Positions 53,858-62,053 of a stretch of 64,000 nucleotides of DNA are shown here, one piece after another; the first letter of the stretch is position 1; the number at the start of each line of letters is the position of its first letter. The notes beneath the pieces were generated by a model. It was not told the origin of the DNA. It was given only the letters and a program-made list of their open reading frames with translations, and made no database searches. A program made the translations under genes and the position numbers. This DNA comes from Psychroserpens sp. Hel_I_66 (lineage in GTDB: Bacteria; Bacteroidota; Bacteroidia; Flavobacteriales; Flavobacteriaceae), in contig NZ_JUGU01000001.1 in the NCBI RefSeq assembly GCF_000799465.1, forward strand, positions 558,001 to 622,000, given 5' to 3'.

Positions 53858-54835
53858 TTACGATTTAAAAATTTCAAGACTTTCAATATGTCGAGCAATC
53901 ATTTTTGCGTGAACTCTGGAGTTTTCTATAAACCATTTATGAGTTTCCATTCCGCCACAAATCACACCAGCAAGATATAAACCTTTAATATTGGTTTCCA
54001 TCGTGTCTGGATTGTAATTTGGTATGTGTTTTTCATCTTCGGAAAATTGAACTCCTACTTTTGCTAAAAACTTGAAATTTGGTCGATAGCCTGTAAGAGC
54101 CACAACATAATCATTAGAAATGGTTTTAGAACCATTTGGCGTTTGGATGATGATTTTATCGTCTAAAATTTCCTTCACTTCAGAATTGAAATAGGCTTTG
54201 ATACTGCCTTCTTCAATACGGTTTATAATATCTGGTCTTACCCAGTATTTTACGCGTTCTCCAATAGATTCACCTCTAATGACCATTGTTACATTTCCGC
54301 CTTTGCGATAAATTTCAAGAGCAGCATCCACCGATGAATTACTTGCTCCAATCACTGCAACATCCTGCAATGTAAAAGGATGTGCTTCTTTATAGTAATG
54401 CATCACTTTCGGTAAATCTTCACCACTCACATTAAGCATATTAGGAATATCGTAAAATCCTGTGGAGATAATGACTTTTTGTGCTTTGTATTCTTTTTTG
54501 TTAGACGTAACCTTAAAATGATCTTCAGTTTTTTCTACGGAAATTATAGTCTCATAAAGATTAATTTTCAATTGGTTTGAAGTGGTTACTCTTCGGTAAT
54601 ATTCTAAAGCTTCATTTCTTGTTGGTTTGGGATTATTGCTTATAAAGGGAACATCATCGATTTCTAATTTTTCCGAAGTAGAAAAAAAAGTCATGTTCAG
54701 CGGATAGTTAAATAGTGAATTTGTTAGGGCTCCTTTTTCTATTACAGCATAATCCCAATTGCGCTTTTTACACTCTAGAGCACAAGCAATACCAATTGGT
54801 CCAGCTCCAATAATCAATACATCTAATTTTATCAT
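53858..54835 (-). CDS. ypdA: YpdA-family bacillithiol-disulfide reductase-like flavoprotein
   Basis: 325 residues. FAD-binding VLIIGAGPIGIACALE at the start and an NADPH-binding VIGASNSSVDAALEIYRKGG near residue 160, without a redox CxxC. LFNYPLNMTFFSTSEKLEIDDVPF is the YpdA signature. YpdA/Bdr proteins recycle oxidised bacillithiol. Its start overlaps the MFS gene by 4 bp (ATGA), so the two are translationally coupled, as if a thiol-linked compound were exported. Confidence 0.85.
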   Translation of the reverse strand: MIKLDVLIIGAGPIGIACALECKKRNWDYAVIEKGALTNSLFNYPLNMTFFSTSEKLEIDDVPFISNNPKPTRNEALEYYRRVTTSNQLKINLYETIISVEKTEDHFKVTSNKKEYKAQKVIISTGFYDIPNMLNVSGEDLPKVMHYYKEAHPFTLQDVAVIGASNSSVDAALEIYRKGGNVTMVIRGESIGERVKYWVRPDIINRIEEGSIKAYFNSEVKEILDDKIIIQTPNGSKTISNDYVVALTGYRPNFKFLAKVGVQFSEDEKHIPNYNPDTMETNIKGLYLAGVICGGMETHKWFIENSRVHAKMIARHIESLEIFKS

Positions 54836-56064
54836 TTTGTTAAGGGACTTATGGTATTTATTGGTGTTTTCAGTTTTAAATAATTATTTAATATAAATAA
54901 AATTATGGCAGCTGCAAAGGCAATTGCGGTTACAATATACCAAGTATTATCGTAGCCAATCGTTGCTGACATTTGCAAGCCTGCGTTATGGCCAAAGATA
55001 TGACCTATTGAAAAAGATATAGAATAAAGTGCCATATATTCGCCTTGATTCCCTTTTTTTGCCCGATCTACCGCAAATGAATTTGAGAATGGAAAGGCGA
55101 TCATTTCGCCAAGCGTCATGAGTAACATTCCAATAATTAAAATGCCAGTCCAACCTGTTAGATTTAAGATGAGAATGCTCAATCCCGTTAATACTGTTCC
55201 GAAGAAAATGAGCGATAACTTTGAATATCTAGAACGCTCCAGCCATTTAATGAGAGGCATTTCAAAAATAAAAATCAATAAACCGTTGCCTCCCAAAAGG
55301 AGACCAATTTCAAATTCAGTGAGATAATGAATGTTTTTATAGTAAATCGTAACCGTTGAGAAATATTGTAAAAATACAATCCCGAACAAGGTCATCGCTA
55401 CTAAAAATACTAAAAATGCTTTATCATTATAGGCAGAATCTGGATTCTTGTTTTCTATAACGTCCATGATCTTAGCTTTTTTAGGATTTAAAACCTTAAT
55501 CATTACCAAGGTTGCAATAATGCACGTAATGCCATCTACCCAAAACAATCCTGAATAGCTCAAACCTGTAATAATCAATCCGCCAATTGCTGGACCTGCC
55601 GAAAAACCTAAATTAATCGCTAAACGAATCAAGGTCAATGATCTAATTTTATTTTCTGGTTTGCTATAGGCGTTTAAGGCGACAAACATTGCTGGTCTAA
55701 AGGTATCTGCTACTAGCATCACCAAAAAAATACCAATGCAAATGGATGCAAACGTATTTAAGAACTGTAACAGTATAAATAGAAAACCTGTACTCAATAG
55801 ACTTCTAACCATCACTTTGTAGTAGCCAATTTTATCGGTTAATTTTCCACCAAGCCATGAGCCAGCAACAGACCCTAGTCCAAACGCAGTCATGATCCAG
55901 CCCACATCACTTATACTAAAATTAAGATCTTCTTTTAAATACAATGATAAAAAAGGGATTACCATAGTGCCTGCACGATTTATTAAAGTTATAAGCGCAA
56001 GCCACCAGATTTCTTGAGAGAGACCTTTAAAGGTGTTTATGTAATTTTTATAGAGCTTTATCAT
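54832..56064 (-). CDS. MFS-family efflux transporter
   Basis: 410 residues with twelve hydrophobic helices. The MFS loop motif appears as GSVAGSWLGGKLTDKIGYYKVM. The family of antiporters with this layout often exports drugs or metabolites. It precedes and overlaps the YpdA-like gene. Substrate unknown. Confidence 0.88.
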   Translation of the reverse strand: MIKLYKNYINTFKGLSQEIWWLALITLINRAGTMVIPFLSLYLKEDLNFSISDVGWIMTAFGLGSVAGSWLGGKLTDKIGYYKVMVRSLLSTGFLFILLQFLNTFASICIGIFLVMLVADTFRPAMFVALNAYSKPENKIRSLTLIRLAINLGFSAGPAIGGLIITGLSYSGLFWVDGITCIIATLVMIKVLNPKKAKIMDVIENKNPDSAYNDKAFLVFLVAMTLFGIVFLQYFSTVTIYYKNIHYLTEFEIGLLLGGNGLLIFIFEMPLIKWLERSRYSKLSLIFFGTVLTGLSILILNLTGWTGILIIGMLLMTLGEMIAFPFSNSFAVDRAKKGNQGEYMALYSISFSIGHIFGHNAGLQMSATIGYDNTWYIVTAIAFAAAIILFILNNYLKLKTPINTISPLTK

Positions 56065-56182
56065 TCTGGTTATTTTTTCTTCGGAAAATGGCTCACTTTA
56101 AAATCCTAATCTTTTAATTAAGCGTTTTATGGCGAGCATAATTTTATTCATAAACTTTTGATCTTGGAAACGCATTATATGT

Positions 56183-56212
56183 AAAAAGTCCGACATTGAC
56201 GTCGGACTTTTT
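56183..56212. terminator. Terminator after the photolyase gene
   Basis: Perfect 12-bp stem AAAAAGTCCGAC / GTCGGACTTTTT with a 6-nt loop. A third copy of AAAGTCCGAC lies at about 56253. It ends the minus-strand light-response cluster and lies in a 376-bp gap with no gene. Confidence 0.85.
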
Positions 56213-56440
56213 ATGATTGATTGGTTAAATAATTATTAAATCATAGCACATTTAAAGTCCGACTCTTGCGAGAAGAGGTCTGTCTTTTAATATATGTTAC
56301 GACTAATTTTTTCATTGCCTAAAATTATTTAGTGGAGTAAATTTAGGAAAATTTTTTTAAAAGATGAGCATTTAAAAATTTATAAGTTGCTCATTACTAA
56401 AATATAATCCATTTGTTTTTAGAAAACTATAACGAATCTT

Positions 56441-57745
56441 TTAACTCACAGCTTCTTTATAAACTTTTAAACAACGTTCTCTAGCTTCTTTGTGATCTAC
56501 CATTTTTTCAGGATAATCATCAGTATCAAATTCTGGAACGAATTTTTTAATGTACGTTCTGTCTTTATCAAATTTATCAATTTGTGTTGTAGGATTAAAG
56601 ATCCTGAAATAAGGAGCTGCATCAACACCAGAGCCAGCAACCCATTGCCAATTACCAACATTGCTGGACATTTCATAATCATGGAGTTTTTCAGCAAAAT
56701 AAGCTTCTCCCCAACGCCAATCAATCAATAGGTGTTTGCAAAGAAAACTACCAACCAACATACGAACGCGATTGTGCATAAATCCTGTTTGATTGAGCTG
56801 TCGCATTCCTGCATCTACAAATGGATATCCCGTTTTACCTTCGCACCATTTTTTAAATTCGTCTTCGTTGTTTCGCCATTCAATTCGGTCATATTTTGAT
56901 TTAAAGGATTCTTTGGTTGTATCAGGATAATGCCACAGAATTTGCATAAAAAATTCCCTCCAAATCAATTCTTGCCAAAAGATTTCATTTTTTTCTGCAA
57001 TGGCTTTTTTTACCATTTTACGAACACTTACAGTTCCAAAACGCAAATGCGGACCCAATCTTGATGTCGAGTCTTTTGCTGGAAAATTTCTAGTGTCTTC
57101 ATACTCTTGTATTAGGGTGGGAGTTACAGTATATTCTTCAATTTGCTGACTTGATTTTTTGAAGCCAATTTCAGCTAAATCTAAATTTGGTAAACGTGTA
57201 TTTTTGACCAAATTATCTAGATAATCATTGGTATAATATATTTTTAAATCATAATCCTTAAAGTTTTCTTTCCATACTTTCATGTAGGGTGTGTAAACTA
57301 CATAAGGGTCTCCATCTTTTTTGACGACTTCGTCCTTTTCAAAAATAACTTGATCTTTAAAGGTTTTAAAATCAATATCGTGATCTTTTAAAAAGCTTTT
57401 GATTTCTTTATCACGTTCTCTGGCGTAAGGCTCATAATCATGATTTGTAAACACAGTGTTTATGTCGTAATCCTCGACCAATTTTTTGTAAATGTCTAAT
57501 GGTTTGCCATGATACATAGCGATGCTGCTATCACGTTCGTCTTGAAGGTTAGAGCGCATTTTTTGGAGTGTATCATAAATAAAATTGACTCGTGCGTCAT
57601 CTTCTGGGAGTTGGTCCAATATTTCAGAGTCAAAAATGAATATGGGCAAAACTGGATGTTCGCTCCTTAGCGCTTCGAAGAAACCTATATTATCATCTAA
57701 GCGTAAATCACGTCTAAACCAGAATATATTTAAGGGTTGTTTCAT
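56441..57745 (-). CDS. phrB: Class I cyclobutane pyrimidine dimer photolyase
   Basis: 434 residues. An N-terminal antenna-binding domain (IFWFRRDLRLDDN) and a C-terminal FAD domain with TSRLGPHLRFGTVSVRK, WQELIWREFFMQI, GYPFVDAGMRQL and MSSNVGNWQWVAGSGVDAAPYFRIFNP, all features of CPD photolyases. It uses blue light to split pyrimidine dimers. It is the last gene of the minus-strand cluster, 16 bp after the SRPBCC gene. Confidence 0.95.
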   Translation of the reverse strand: MKQPLNIFWFRRDLRLDDNIGFFEALRSEHPVLPIFIFDSEILDQLPEDDARVNFIYDTLQKMRSNLQDERDSSIAMYHGKPLDIYKKLVEDYDINTVFTNHDYEPYARERDKEIKSFLKDHDIDFKTFKDQVIFEKDEVVKKDGDPYVVYTPYMKVWKENFKDYDLKIYYTNDYLDNLVKNTRLPNLDLAEIGFKKSSQQIEEYTVTPTLIQEYEDTRNFPAKDSTSRLGPHLRFGTVSVRKMVKKAIAEKNEIFWQELIWREFFMQILWHYPDTTKESFKSKYDRIEWRNNEDEFKKWCEGKTGYPFVDAGMRQLNQTGFMHNRVRMLVGSFLCKHLLIDWRWGEAYFAEKLHDYEMSSNVGNWQWVAGSGVDAAPYFRIFNPTTQIDKFDKDRTYIKKFVPEFDTDDYPEKMVDHKEARERCLKVYKEAVS

Positions 57746-57761
57746 TTTAAAAGTTTAATGT

Positions 57762-58229
57762 CTATTTTTTATAAGTCCCAAATAATTCTTCAAGTTTTTT
57801 AGTACGGTAATTAAAAATCTCTTCCAATTTTGGTTTTACAATGATTGGATGAACGAGTTGTCCTAAAATTCCGAAGGGAACCTTATAATCTATGATGTCT
57901 TCCATTTCTACACCACCATCAATTTCTTTTATAAAATGCTTGTGGTGCCATAGAGCATATGGTCCAAAACGTTGCTCATCTACAAAGTATTTATGGTCAA
58001 CACTATGTGTGATTTCTGTAACCCATTTGGTTTTTATTCCTAAAACTGGAGTTACAATATACTGAATTATTTGACCTGCAAACATTGGACGATCTGCTCC
58101 AGACAAGATATGAAATCCCATATAATCTGGCGTAATAGTTTTTAAATTTTTAGGATCTGAAAGAAATTCCCAAGCAGTTTCAATAGAAATTGGTAAGTTT
58201 TGTTTTTTATGTAAGGTGTAAATTTTCAT
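57762..58229 (-). CDS. SRPBCC/START-like ligand-binding domain protein
   Basis: 155 residues. IYTLHKKQNLPISIETAWEFLSDPKNLKTITPDYMGFHI and the rest fit the SRPBCC (START/Bet v1-like) fold, which binds hydrophobic ligands. Homologues in photolyase clusters have been called cell-division-inhibitor-like, but no evidence for that is seen. Its start is 1 bp from the TspO stop. Confidence 0.85.
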   Translation of the reverse strand: MKIYTLHKKQNLPISIETAWEFLSDPKNLKTITPDYMGFHILSGADRPMFAGQIIQYIVTPVLGIKTKWVTEITHSVDHKYFVDEQRFGPYALWHHKHFIKEIDGGVEMEDIIDYKVPFGILGQLVHPIIVKPKLEEIFNYRTKKLEELFGTYKK

Positions 58230-58230
58230 A

Positions 58231-58692
58231 TCAATTATAGAGTAAAATATAGAGGTTTAGTGATGTGGCAATGCAAAGCCAAATCAAATAGGGTAGGATA
58301 AGAAAAGATTTGACTTTCAAGTCTTTAGTGTATGTGAATAACATTGCTGCTACAACAATAGTGAGCAGTACAATGTTTGCCAGTGCAACCTCAATTAATT
58401 TTTGGTTGAAGAATAAAAAATTCCAAAGGACATTTAGTACAAATTGTAAAGTAAAGAGGGTTATGACTTTTTTGGTTGGTCTCTTTACATATAAAAACGC
58501 CATATATATTGAAAAGTAAATCATAATGAGCGTCCAGGCTGCGCCAAAGACCCAGCCATCTGGCGTCCAAGGTGCTTTATTAAGTTGTAAATACCATTCT
58601 CCTTTTGGACCATCTGCCATGAGCAGGCTGCCAATACCCAATGCACCAAAATTGATGATAAGAAAAGCAAAAAATGGCTTTAAGAACTTCAT
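58231..58692 (-). CDS. TspO/MBR-family tryptophan-rich sensory protein
   Basis: 153 residues with five helices. GEWYLQLNKAPWTPDGWVFGAAWTLIMIYFSIYMAF is the family signature. TspO binds and can degrade porphyrins under light and oxidative stress. It fits a photoprotection cluster. The 1-bp spacings on both sides indicate one transcript. Confidence 0.93.
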   Translation of the reverse strand: MKFLKPFFAFLIINFGALGIGSLLMADGPKGEWYLQLNKAPWTPDGWVFGAAWTLIMIYFSIYMAFLYVKRPTKKVITLFTLQFVLNVLWNFLFFNQKLIEVALANIVLLTIVVAAMLFTYTKDLKVKSFLILPYLIWLCIATSLNLYILLYN

Positions 58693-58693
58693 T

Positions 58694-58864
58694 TTATTTT
58701 TTTTGAAGCTGTTCTATTTGCTCTTGTATTTTTTGAGCTTCAGCATATTTTTTATCACTTTCGCTTCTATTGGTAGTTGATAATGCATGCCACTCTTTCA
58801 TGAGCTTTTCGTATTTTTTCTGAAGTTTCTCAACCTCACTGGTCTTTTTGAATAAATTGAACAT
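58694..58864 (-). CDS. Lacal_2735-family small protein (56 residues)
   Basis: ATG at 58864 to TAA at 58694 encodes MFNLFKKTSEVEKLQKKYEK followed by LMKEWHALSTTNRSESDKKY and AEAQKIQEQIEQLQKK. The order L-x-K-x-Y-x-K-L-x-x-E-x-x-x-LS-x-x-NR-x-x-SD-K-x-x-EA matches the short Lacal_2735 family. It sits 1 bp from TspO and 5 bp from Gpx, so it is translated within the operon. One amphipathic helical hairpin is likely. Function unknown. Confidence 0.85.
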   Translation of the reverse strand: MFNLFKKTSEVEKLQKKYEKLMKEWHALSTTNRSESDKKYAEAQKIQEQIEQLQKK

Positions 58865-58869
58865 AATGT

Positions 58870-59409
58870 CTATTTGATGTGTTTAGTGATTTTAGAATTT
58901 GTTGGTAGTGTCATTGAGTAATAGTAATCAATGAACTGTCCTGTTGGACCAACTAGATATTTTTGAAAATTCCATTTTACTTTAGAATCGCTTACTCCAT
59001 TTTTTCGCTTTTGGGTTAGCCACTCAAATAATGGGTGCTGTTGAGAGCCTTTAACATCTATTTTTTCGGTAATAGGAAATGTGACACCGTAATTCACTTC
59101 ACAAAACGATTCTATATCTTTAGAACTACCAGGTTCTTGCTCACCAAATTGGTTACAAGGTACTCCAATAACAACCAGCTTATCAGCATACTTGTCATAA
59201 AGTTCCTGTAAATCTTTGTACTGAGGTGTGAACCCACATTTTGATGCGACATTTACAAAAAGTATGTATTTTCCTTTATATTCTGAAAGTGATAATGGTT
59301 TTCCATTTAGGCTATTGATTTCTATATCGTAAATAGAAGTATAGTCTGGTTTTTCCGAAGAACTAGATTTTGAAAATAGTGTTGCCATAAATATTTTAAA
59401 CGGATTCAT
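58870..59409 (-). CDS. Glutathione peroxidase-family (thiol peroxidase) protein
   Basis: 179 residues. Peroxidatic Cys58 in NVASKCGFTPQ, Gln91 in QFGEQEP, Trp146-Asn147 in VKWNFQKYLV give the catalytic tetrad; Cys85 in VPCNQFGEQ is the resolving Cys of the thioredoxin-dependent, non-selenium subgroup. An N-terminal ~20-residue extension is hydrophobic (IFMATLFSKSSSS), possibly a membrane or signal segment. It reduces peroxides and fits the photo-oxidative context. Confidence 0.93.
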   Translation of the reverse strand: MNPFKIFMATLFSKSSSSEKPDYTSIYDIEINSLNGKPLSLSEYKGKYILFVNVASKCGFTPQYKDLQELYDKYADKLVVIGVPCNQFGEQEPGSSKDIESFCEVNYGVTFPITEKIDVKGSQQHPLFEWLTQKRKNGVSDSKVKWNFQKYLVGPTGQFIDYYYSMTLPTNSKITKHIK

Positions 59410-59462
59410 TGCTTAGTCATTAGTGAAAAATAAACAGTATTTGGTTTTAGTTATAATATATT

Positions 59463-60146
59463 TTATATCTTAAAACTAACGATTCCGCAGTCCATTTCAA
59501 AAACTTGGCCCGAAATTGAGCTCGCTTTTTCAGATAATAAAAATGATGCCATACCTGCAACATCCTTTGGCTCTAAGAATTTTTTCATTGGGTGACGCTC
59601 TGTGATGTTTTCAATCATTTTGTCATTTCTAAGTAATTTAGAAGCCAGATCGGTATTGGTTACCGTTGGCGCTATGGCATTAATACGTAAGCTGGTTGCC
59701 AATTCTGCTCCCAATGATTTTACCAAACCTTCAACTCCAGATTTTGCAGCTGCAATACTTGAGTGAAAGGGCATTCCTAATTTTGCAGCTACTGTACTAA
59801 ACAAAACAATCGATGGATCGTCACCATTTTTGATAATTCCCAAATATTTTTGAATGGCCTTAACAGCTCCAATGACATTGATTTCGTAGTCTTCTCTAAA
59901 TTCGTCTAAACTAAATCGACCTATTGGTTTTAAATTGATACTTCCGGGACAATAAACTAAACCATCTGCAGATTCAATATCTGGCAATTCGTCTTTTAAA
60001 ATATCGCAGTCGTGATGCGTCAAGTTCTCGTGAGATTGCTCTGGCGCTGTTCTGCTAAGATTTATGATTTTATGGTTCTCTAATAACGTGTCCACAATTG
60101 CATTTCCAATACCTTTGCTGCCACCAATTACTATATATGTTTTCAT
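59463..60146 (-). CDS. Atypical short-chain dehydrogenase/reductase lacking the catalytic Tyr
   Basis: 227 residues of SDR fold. NAD(P)-binding GGSKGIG (8-14) and the Ser region (FSTVA, Ser117) are intact, but the YxxxK motif reads IAAAK: residue 131 is Ile where Tyr is expected, with Lys135 kept. MDCGIVSFKI lies at the end. SDRs with HxSxAAAK in place of YxxxK are known from photolyase clusters. It may be inactive as a classical reductase or use another proton donor. It has an inverted repeat 23-61 bp upstream. Confidence 0.88.
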   Translation of the reverse strand: MKTYIVIGGSKGIGNAIVDTLLENHKIINLSRTAPEQSHENLTHHDCDILKDELPDIESADGLVYCPGSINLKPIGRFSLDEFREDYEINVIGAVKAIQKYLGIIKNGDDPSIVLFSTVAAKLGMPFHSSIAAAKSGVEGLVKSLGAELATSLRINAIAPTVTNTDLASKLLRNDKMIENITERHPMKKFLEPKDVAGMASFLLSEKASSISGQVFEMDCGIVSFKI

Positions 60147-60168
60147 TTATGGTTGGTTTTTAAAATTA

Positions 60169-60207
60169 GAGCGTAACAGTTTAGTTATAATACTCACTAT
60201 TACGCTC
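60169..60207. promoter_or_regulatory. Inverted repeat upstream of the SDR gene
   Basis: GAGCGTAA (60169-60176) and TTACGCTC (60200-60207), perfect 8-bp arms 23 bp apart, between the SDR gene and the small gene above it. It may be a weak hairpin or operator. Confidence 0.4.
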
Positions 60208-60230
60208 AAAATTTATAATGATTTATGTTT

Positions 60231-60455
60231 TTATGCTGTTAAAGGCTTTCCGTTTAAACGTTTTTCAACCTTTCGCTTAATAACTGTAATGCGTTTCATG
60301 ATATCCATGATTTTTTCATCCTTTTTTTGCTTATAGATTTTGTTTAAATCTAAAATAAGGGATTTAGCTTCTCGAGAAATTTTAACACGATCGCTAGTAG
60401 ATAGCGATTTCATTTTTCGCTTCTCAAATTCTAAGGCTCTGTTTATTAATTCCAT
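60231..60455 (-). CDS. Small basic helical protein in the light cluster (hypothetical)
   Basis: 74 residues, almost wholly helical and rich in Lys and Arg (MELINRALEFEKRKMKSLST; IMKRITVIKRKVEKRLNGKPL). It starts 3 bp from the folE stop and so is likely translated from the same mRNA. No family is recognised. The tight packing and lack of frame disruption support a real gene. Confidence 0.65.
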   Translation of the reverse strand: MELINRALEFEKRKMKSLSTSDRVKISREAKSLILDLNKIYKQKKDEKIMDIMKRITVIKRKVEKRLNGKPLTA

Positions 60456-60458
60456 ATC

Positions 60459-61154
60459 TTAATTATTTATATAGTTGTGTAATTCTGAAATTTTCTCTGG
60501 TGTATTAAATTGACCACCATAATAGGTTGTCACTGTTGCAGACGTATCATCCTTAATACCTCTTGAAGAGACACAAAGGTGTTTGGCGTCAATAATAACA
60601 GCAACATCATCTGTTTCTAAAATAGCTTTAAGATCTTCTGCGATTTGATTTGTTAAACGTTCTTGAACTTGTGGACGCTTGGCATAATATTGTACAATTC
60701 TATTTAGTTTAGAAAGCCCTATTACTTTGCCAGAAGAGATATAAGCTACATGAGCTTTACCGATAATTGGTACAAAATGGTGCTCACAGTTAGAGTAAAA
60801 AGTTATATTTTTTTCAACCAACATTTGGTTGTATTGATACTTATTTTCAAACAATGCAATTTTTGGTTTGTTTGCAGGATTCAATCCAGAAAAGATTTCA
60901 TCAATATACATTTTAGCGACACGCTTAGGTGTACCTTTCAATGAATCATCTGTGAGATCTAGTCCCATAACGTCCATAATCTCTTCAAAAAGAATAGAAA
61001 TACGCTCTTTTTTTTCGTCGTCACTCAATTTAAAAGCATCTGTTTTCATTGGTGTCTCTAAACCTGTAAATAGGTGGTCATCTCCAATATCTTCCGCAGA
61101 AAACATATTTAGTGCGTGGTCGTTAATTTTGTTTTTTAAAATTTCGGTATTCAT
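60459..61154 (-). CDS. folE: GTP cyclohydrolase I
   Basis: 231 residues. The zinc ligands Cys123 and His126 in FYSNCEHHF and Cys194 in KHLCVSSRG are visible, with the active-site VIGLSKLNRIV and RPQVQERL. It makes dihydroneopterin triphosphate, the first step to folates and pterins. In this cluster the product could feed the pterin (MTHF) antenna of photolyases. It may be a second, light-induced copy. Confidence 0.95.
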   Translation of the reverse strand: MNTEILKNKINDHALNMFSAEDIGDDHLFTGLETPMKTDAFKLSDDEKKERISILFEEIMDVMGLDLTDDSLKGTPKRVAKMYIDEIFSGLNPANKPKIALFENKYQYNQMLVEKNITFYSNCEHHFVPIIGKAHVAYISSGKVIGLSKLNRIVQYYAKRPQVQERLTNQIAEDLKAILETDDVAVIIDAKHLCVSSRGIKDDTSATVTTYYGGQFNTPEKISELHNYINN

Positions 61155-61209
61155 TACTTTTCTTTTTAATGTGCTGTCCTAAAGAACTCATCTCTTTAGT
61201 CAAAGCACG

Positions 61210-61482
61210 TTATCGTTTTGAAATTGAGTTATGCGTAATCTGTTTTTGTCGAGAGCATTTAAATCGCCCTTCGGTAAAAGTTCTTAATTTTTCATGTTTA
61301 GTTTTACGTCCTTGCACGCGTTTGCGCCACATTTTAAAACTTTTCGGTTTCATTTCTTTGCGCATAAGCTCAATGACATCTTGTTCTCTTAGACCAAATT
61401 GGAATTCTATGGCTTCAAAGGTGGTTCTATCTTCCCAAGCCATTTCTATAATTCTATCTGTTTGTCTAATATCTAGTTCCAT
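61210..61482 (-). CDS. TIGR03643-family protein (DUF2805)
   Basis: From the Met at 61482 (a Met 11 codons upstream overlaps the previous gene by 29 bp, so the internal start is preferred) it has 90 residues. RQTDRIIEMAWEDRTTFEAI, then FGLREQDVIELMRKEMKPKSFKMWRKRVQGRKTKH match the TIGR03643 family, a short DNA-binding-like helical protein that recurs next to photolyases. The tail after FTEGRFKCSRQKQ is unique. Confidence 0.85.
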   Translation of the reverse strand: MELDIRQTDRIIEMAWEDRTTFEAIEFQFGLREQDVIELMRKEMKPKSFKMWRKRVQGRKTKHEKLRTFTEGRFKCSRQKQITHNSISKR

Positions 61483-61486
61483 TAAT

Positions 61487-61912
61487 CTAAAATTGAAATT
61501 TATATTGCTCGTCAAAGCGTGCCTTTATGTCTAAAAGCTTATTGAAAAAACCTTTATTTTCTTTAAATGTCTTATTGTATTTAAAATGGATAAATTTGCC
61601 TTGAGCATGAATACTTGCACCATTCGTTTTATAAATGACCAGTTGGTAGTAAGGGATAATCCATGTGTAGTTTTTTAATCCCTTATTGATATAGATTAAA
61701 ATACCTTTGTTACGCATTTCTATGTTAGCGTAATTGACATCATCAACAGTATTTAAATACTGTTCCATATTTGGACTTACATTCTCAATAATCATACGCT
61801 TAGAGCCAACGCCTCCCATTTTTAGAGCTTCTAAAAATGAAAATGGCTTACCTGCTAAATCAATAATGACTTTTTTGTGGTCTTTGTTTGGATGTGTAGA
61901 ATCTAAAATCAA
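61487..61912 (-). CDS. Hypothetical protein of the light cluster (141 residues)
   Basis: Mixed alpha/beta: KVIIDLAGKPFSFLEALKMGGVGSKRMIIENVSP, then YANIEMRNKGILIYINKGLKNYTWIIPYYQLVIY and KFIHFKYNKTFKENKGFFNKLLDIKARF. Repeated strands with IIPYYQL suggest a PH-like barrel (unverified). It has a -7 box 22 bp upstream and overlaps or closely adjoins the TIGR03643 gene, so it heads that transcript. I recognise no family. Confidence 0.65.
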   Translation of the reverse strand: MILDSTHPNKDHKKVIIDLAGKPFSFLEALKMGGVGSKRMIIENVSPNMEQYLNTVDDVNYANIEMRNKGILIYINKGLKNYTWIIPYYQLVIYKTNGASIHAQGKFIHFKYNKTFKENKGFFNKLLDIKARFDEQYKFQF

Positions 61913-61933
61913 TGCTGAATTTTCTTATTGAAC

Positions 61934-61985
61934 CAAATTTACAAAATGTTTAATATTTTTTAGTTATGCTTAAACAAAATATTAA
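61934..61985 (-). promoter_or_regulatory. -7 box and inverted repeat upstream of the 141-residue protein gene
   Basis: On the minus strand TAAATTTG (61934-61941) is an exact -7 box. TTAATATTTT (61950-61959) and AAAATATTAA (61976-61985) are exact complements with 16 bp between, centred near the -33 region. It is a candidate site for the unseen light regulator, but AT-richness weakens the case. Confidence 0.45.
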
Positions 61986-62053
61986 CATATCAGTATTGAC
62001 TTAATCTATAATAGATTTAAATATTTGAAAATGAGATTTTTAATTCGGAAATT

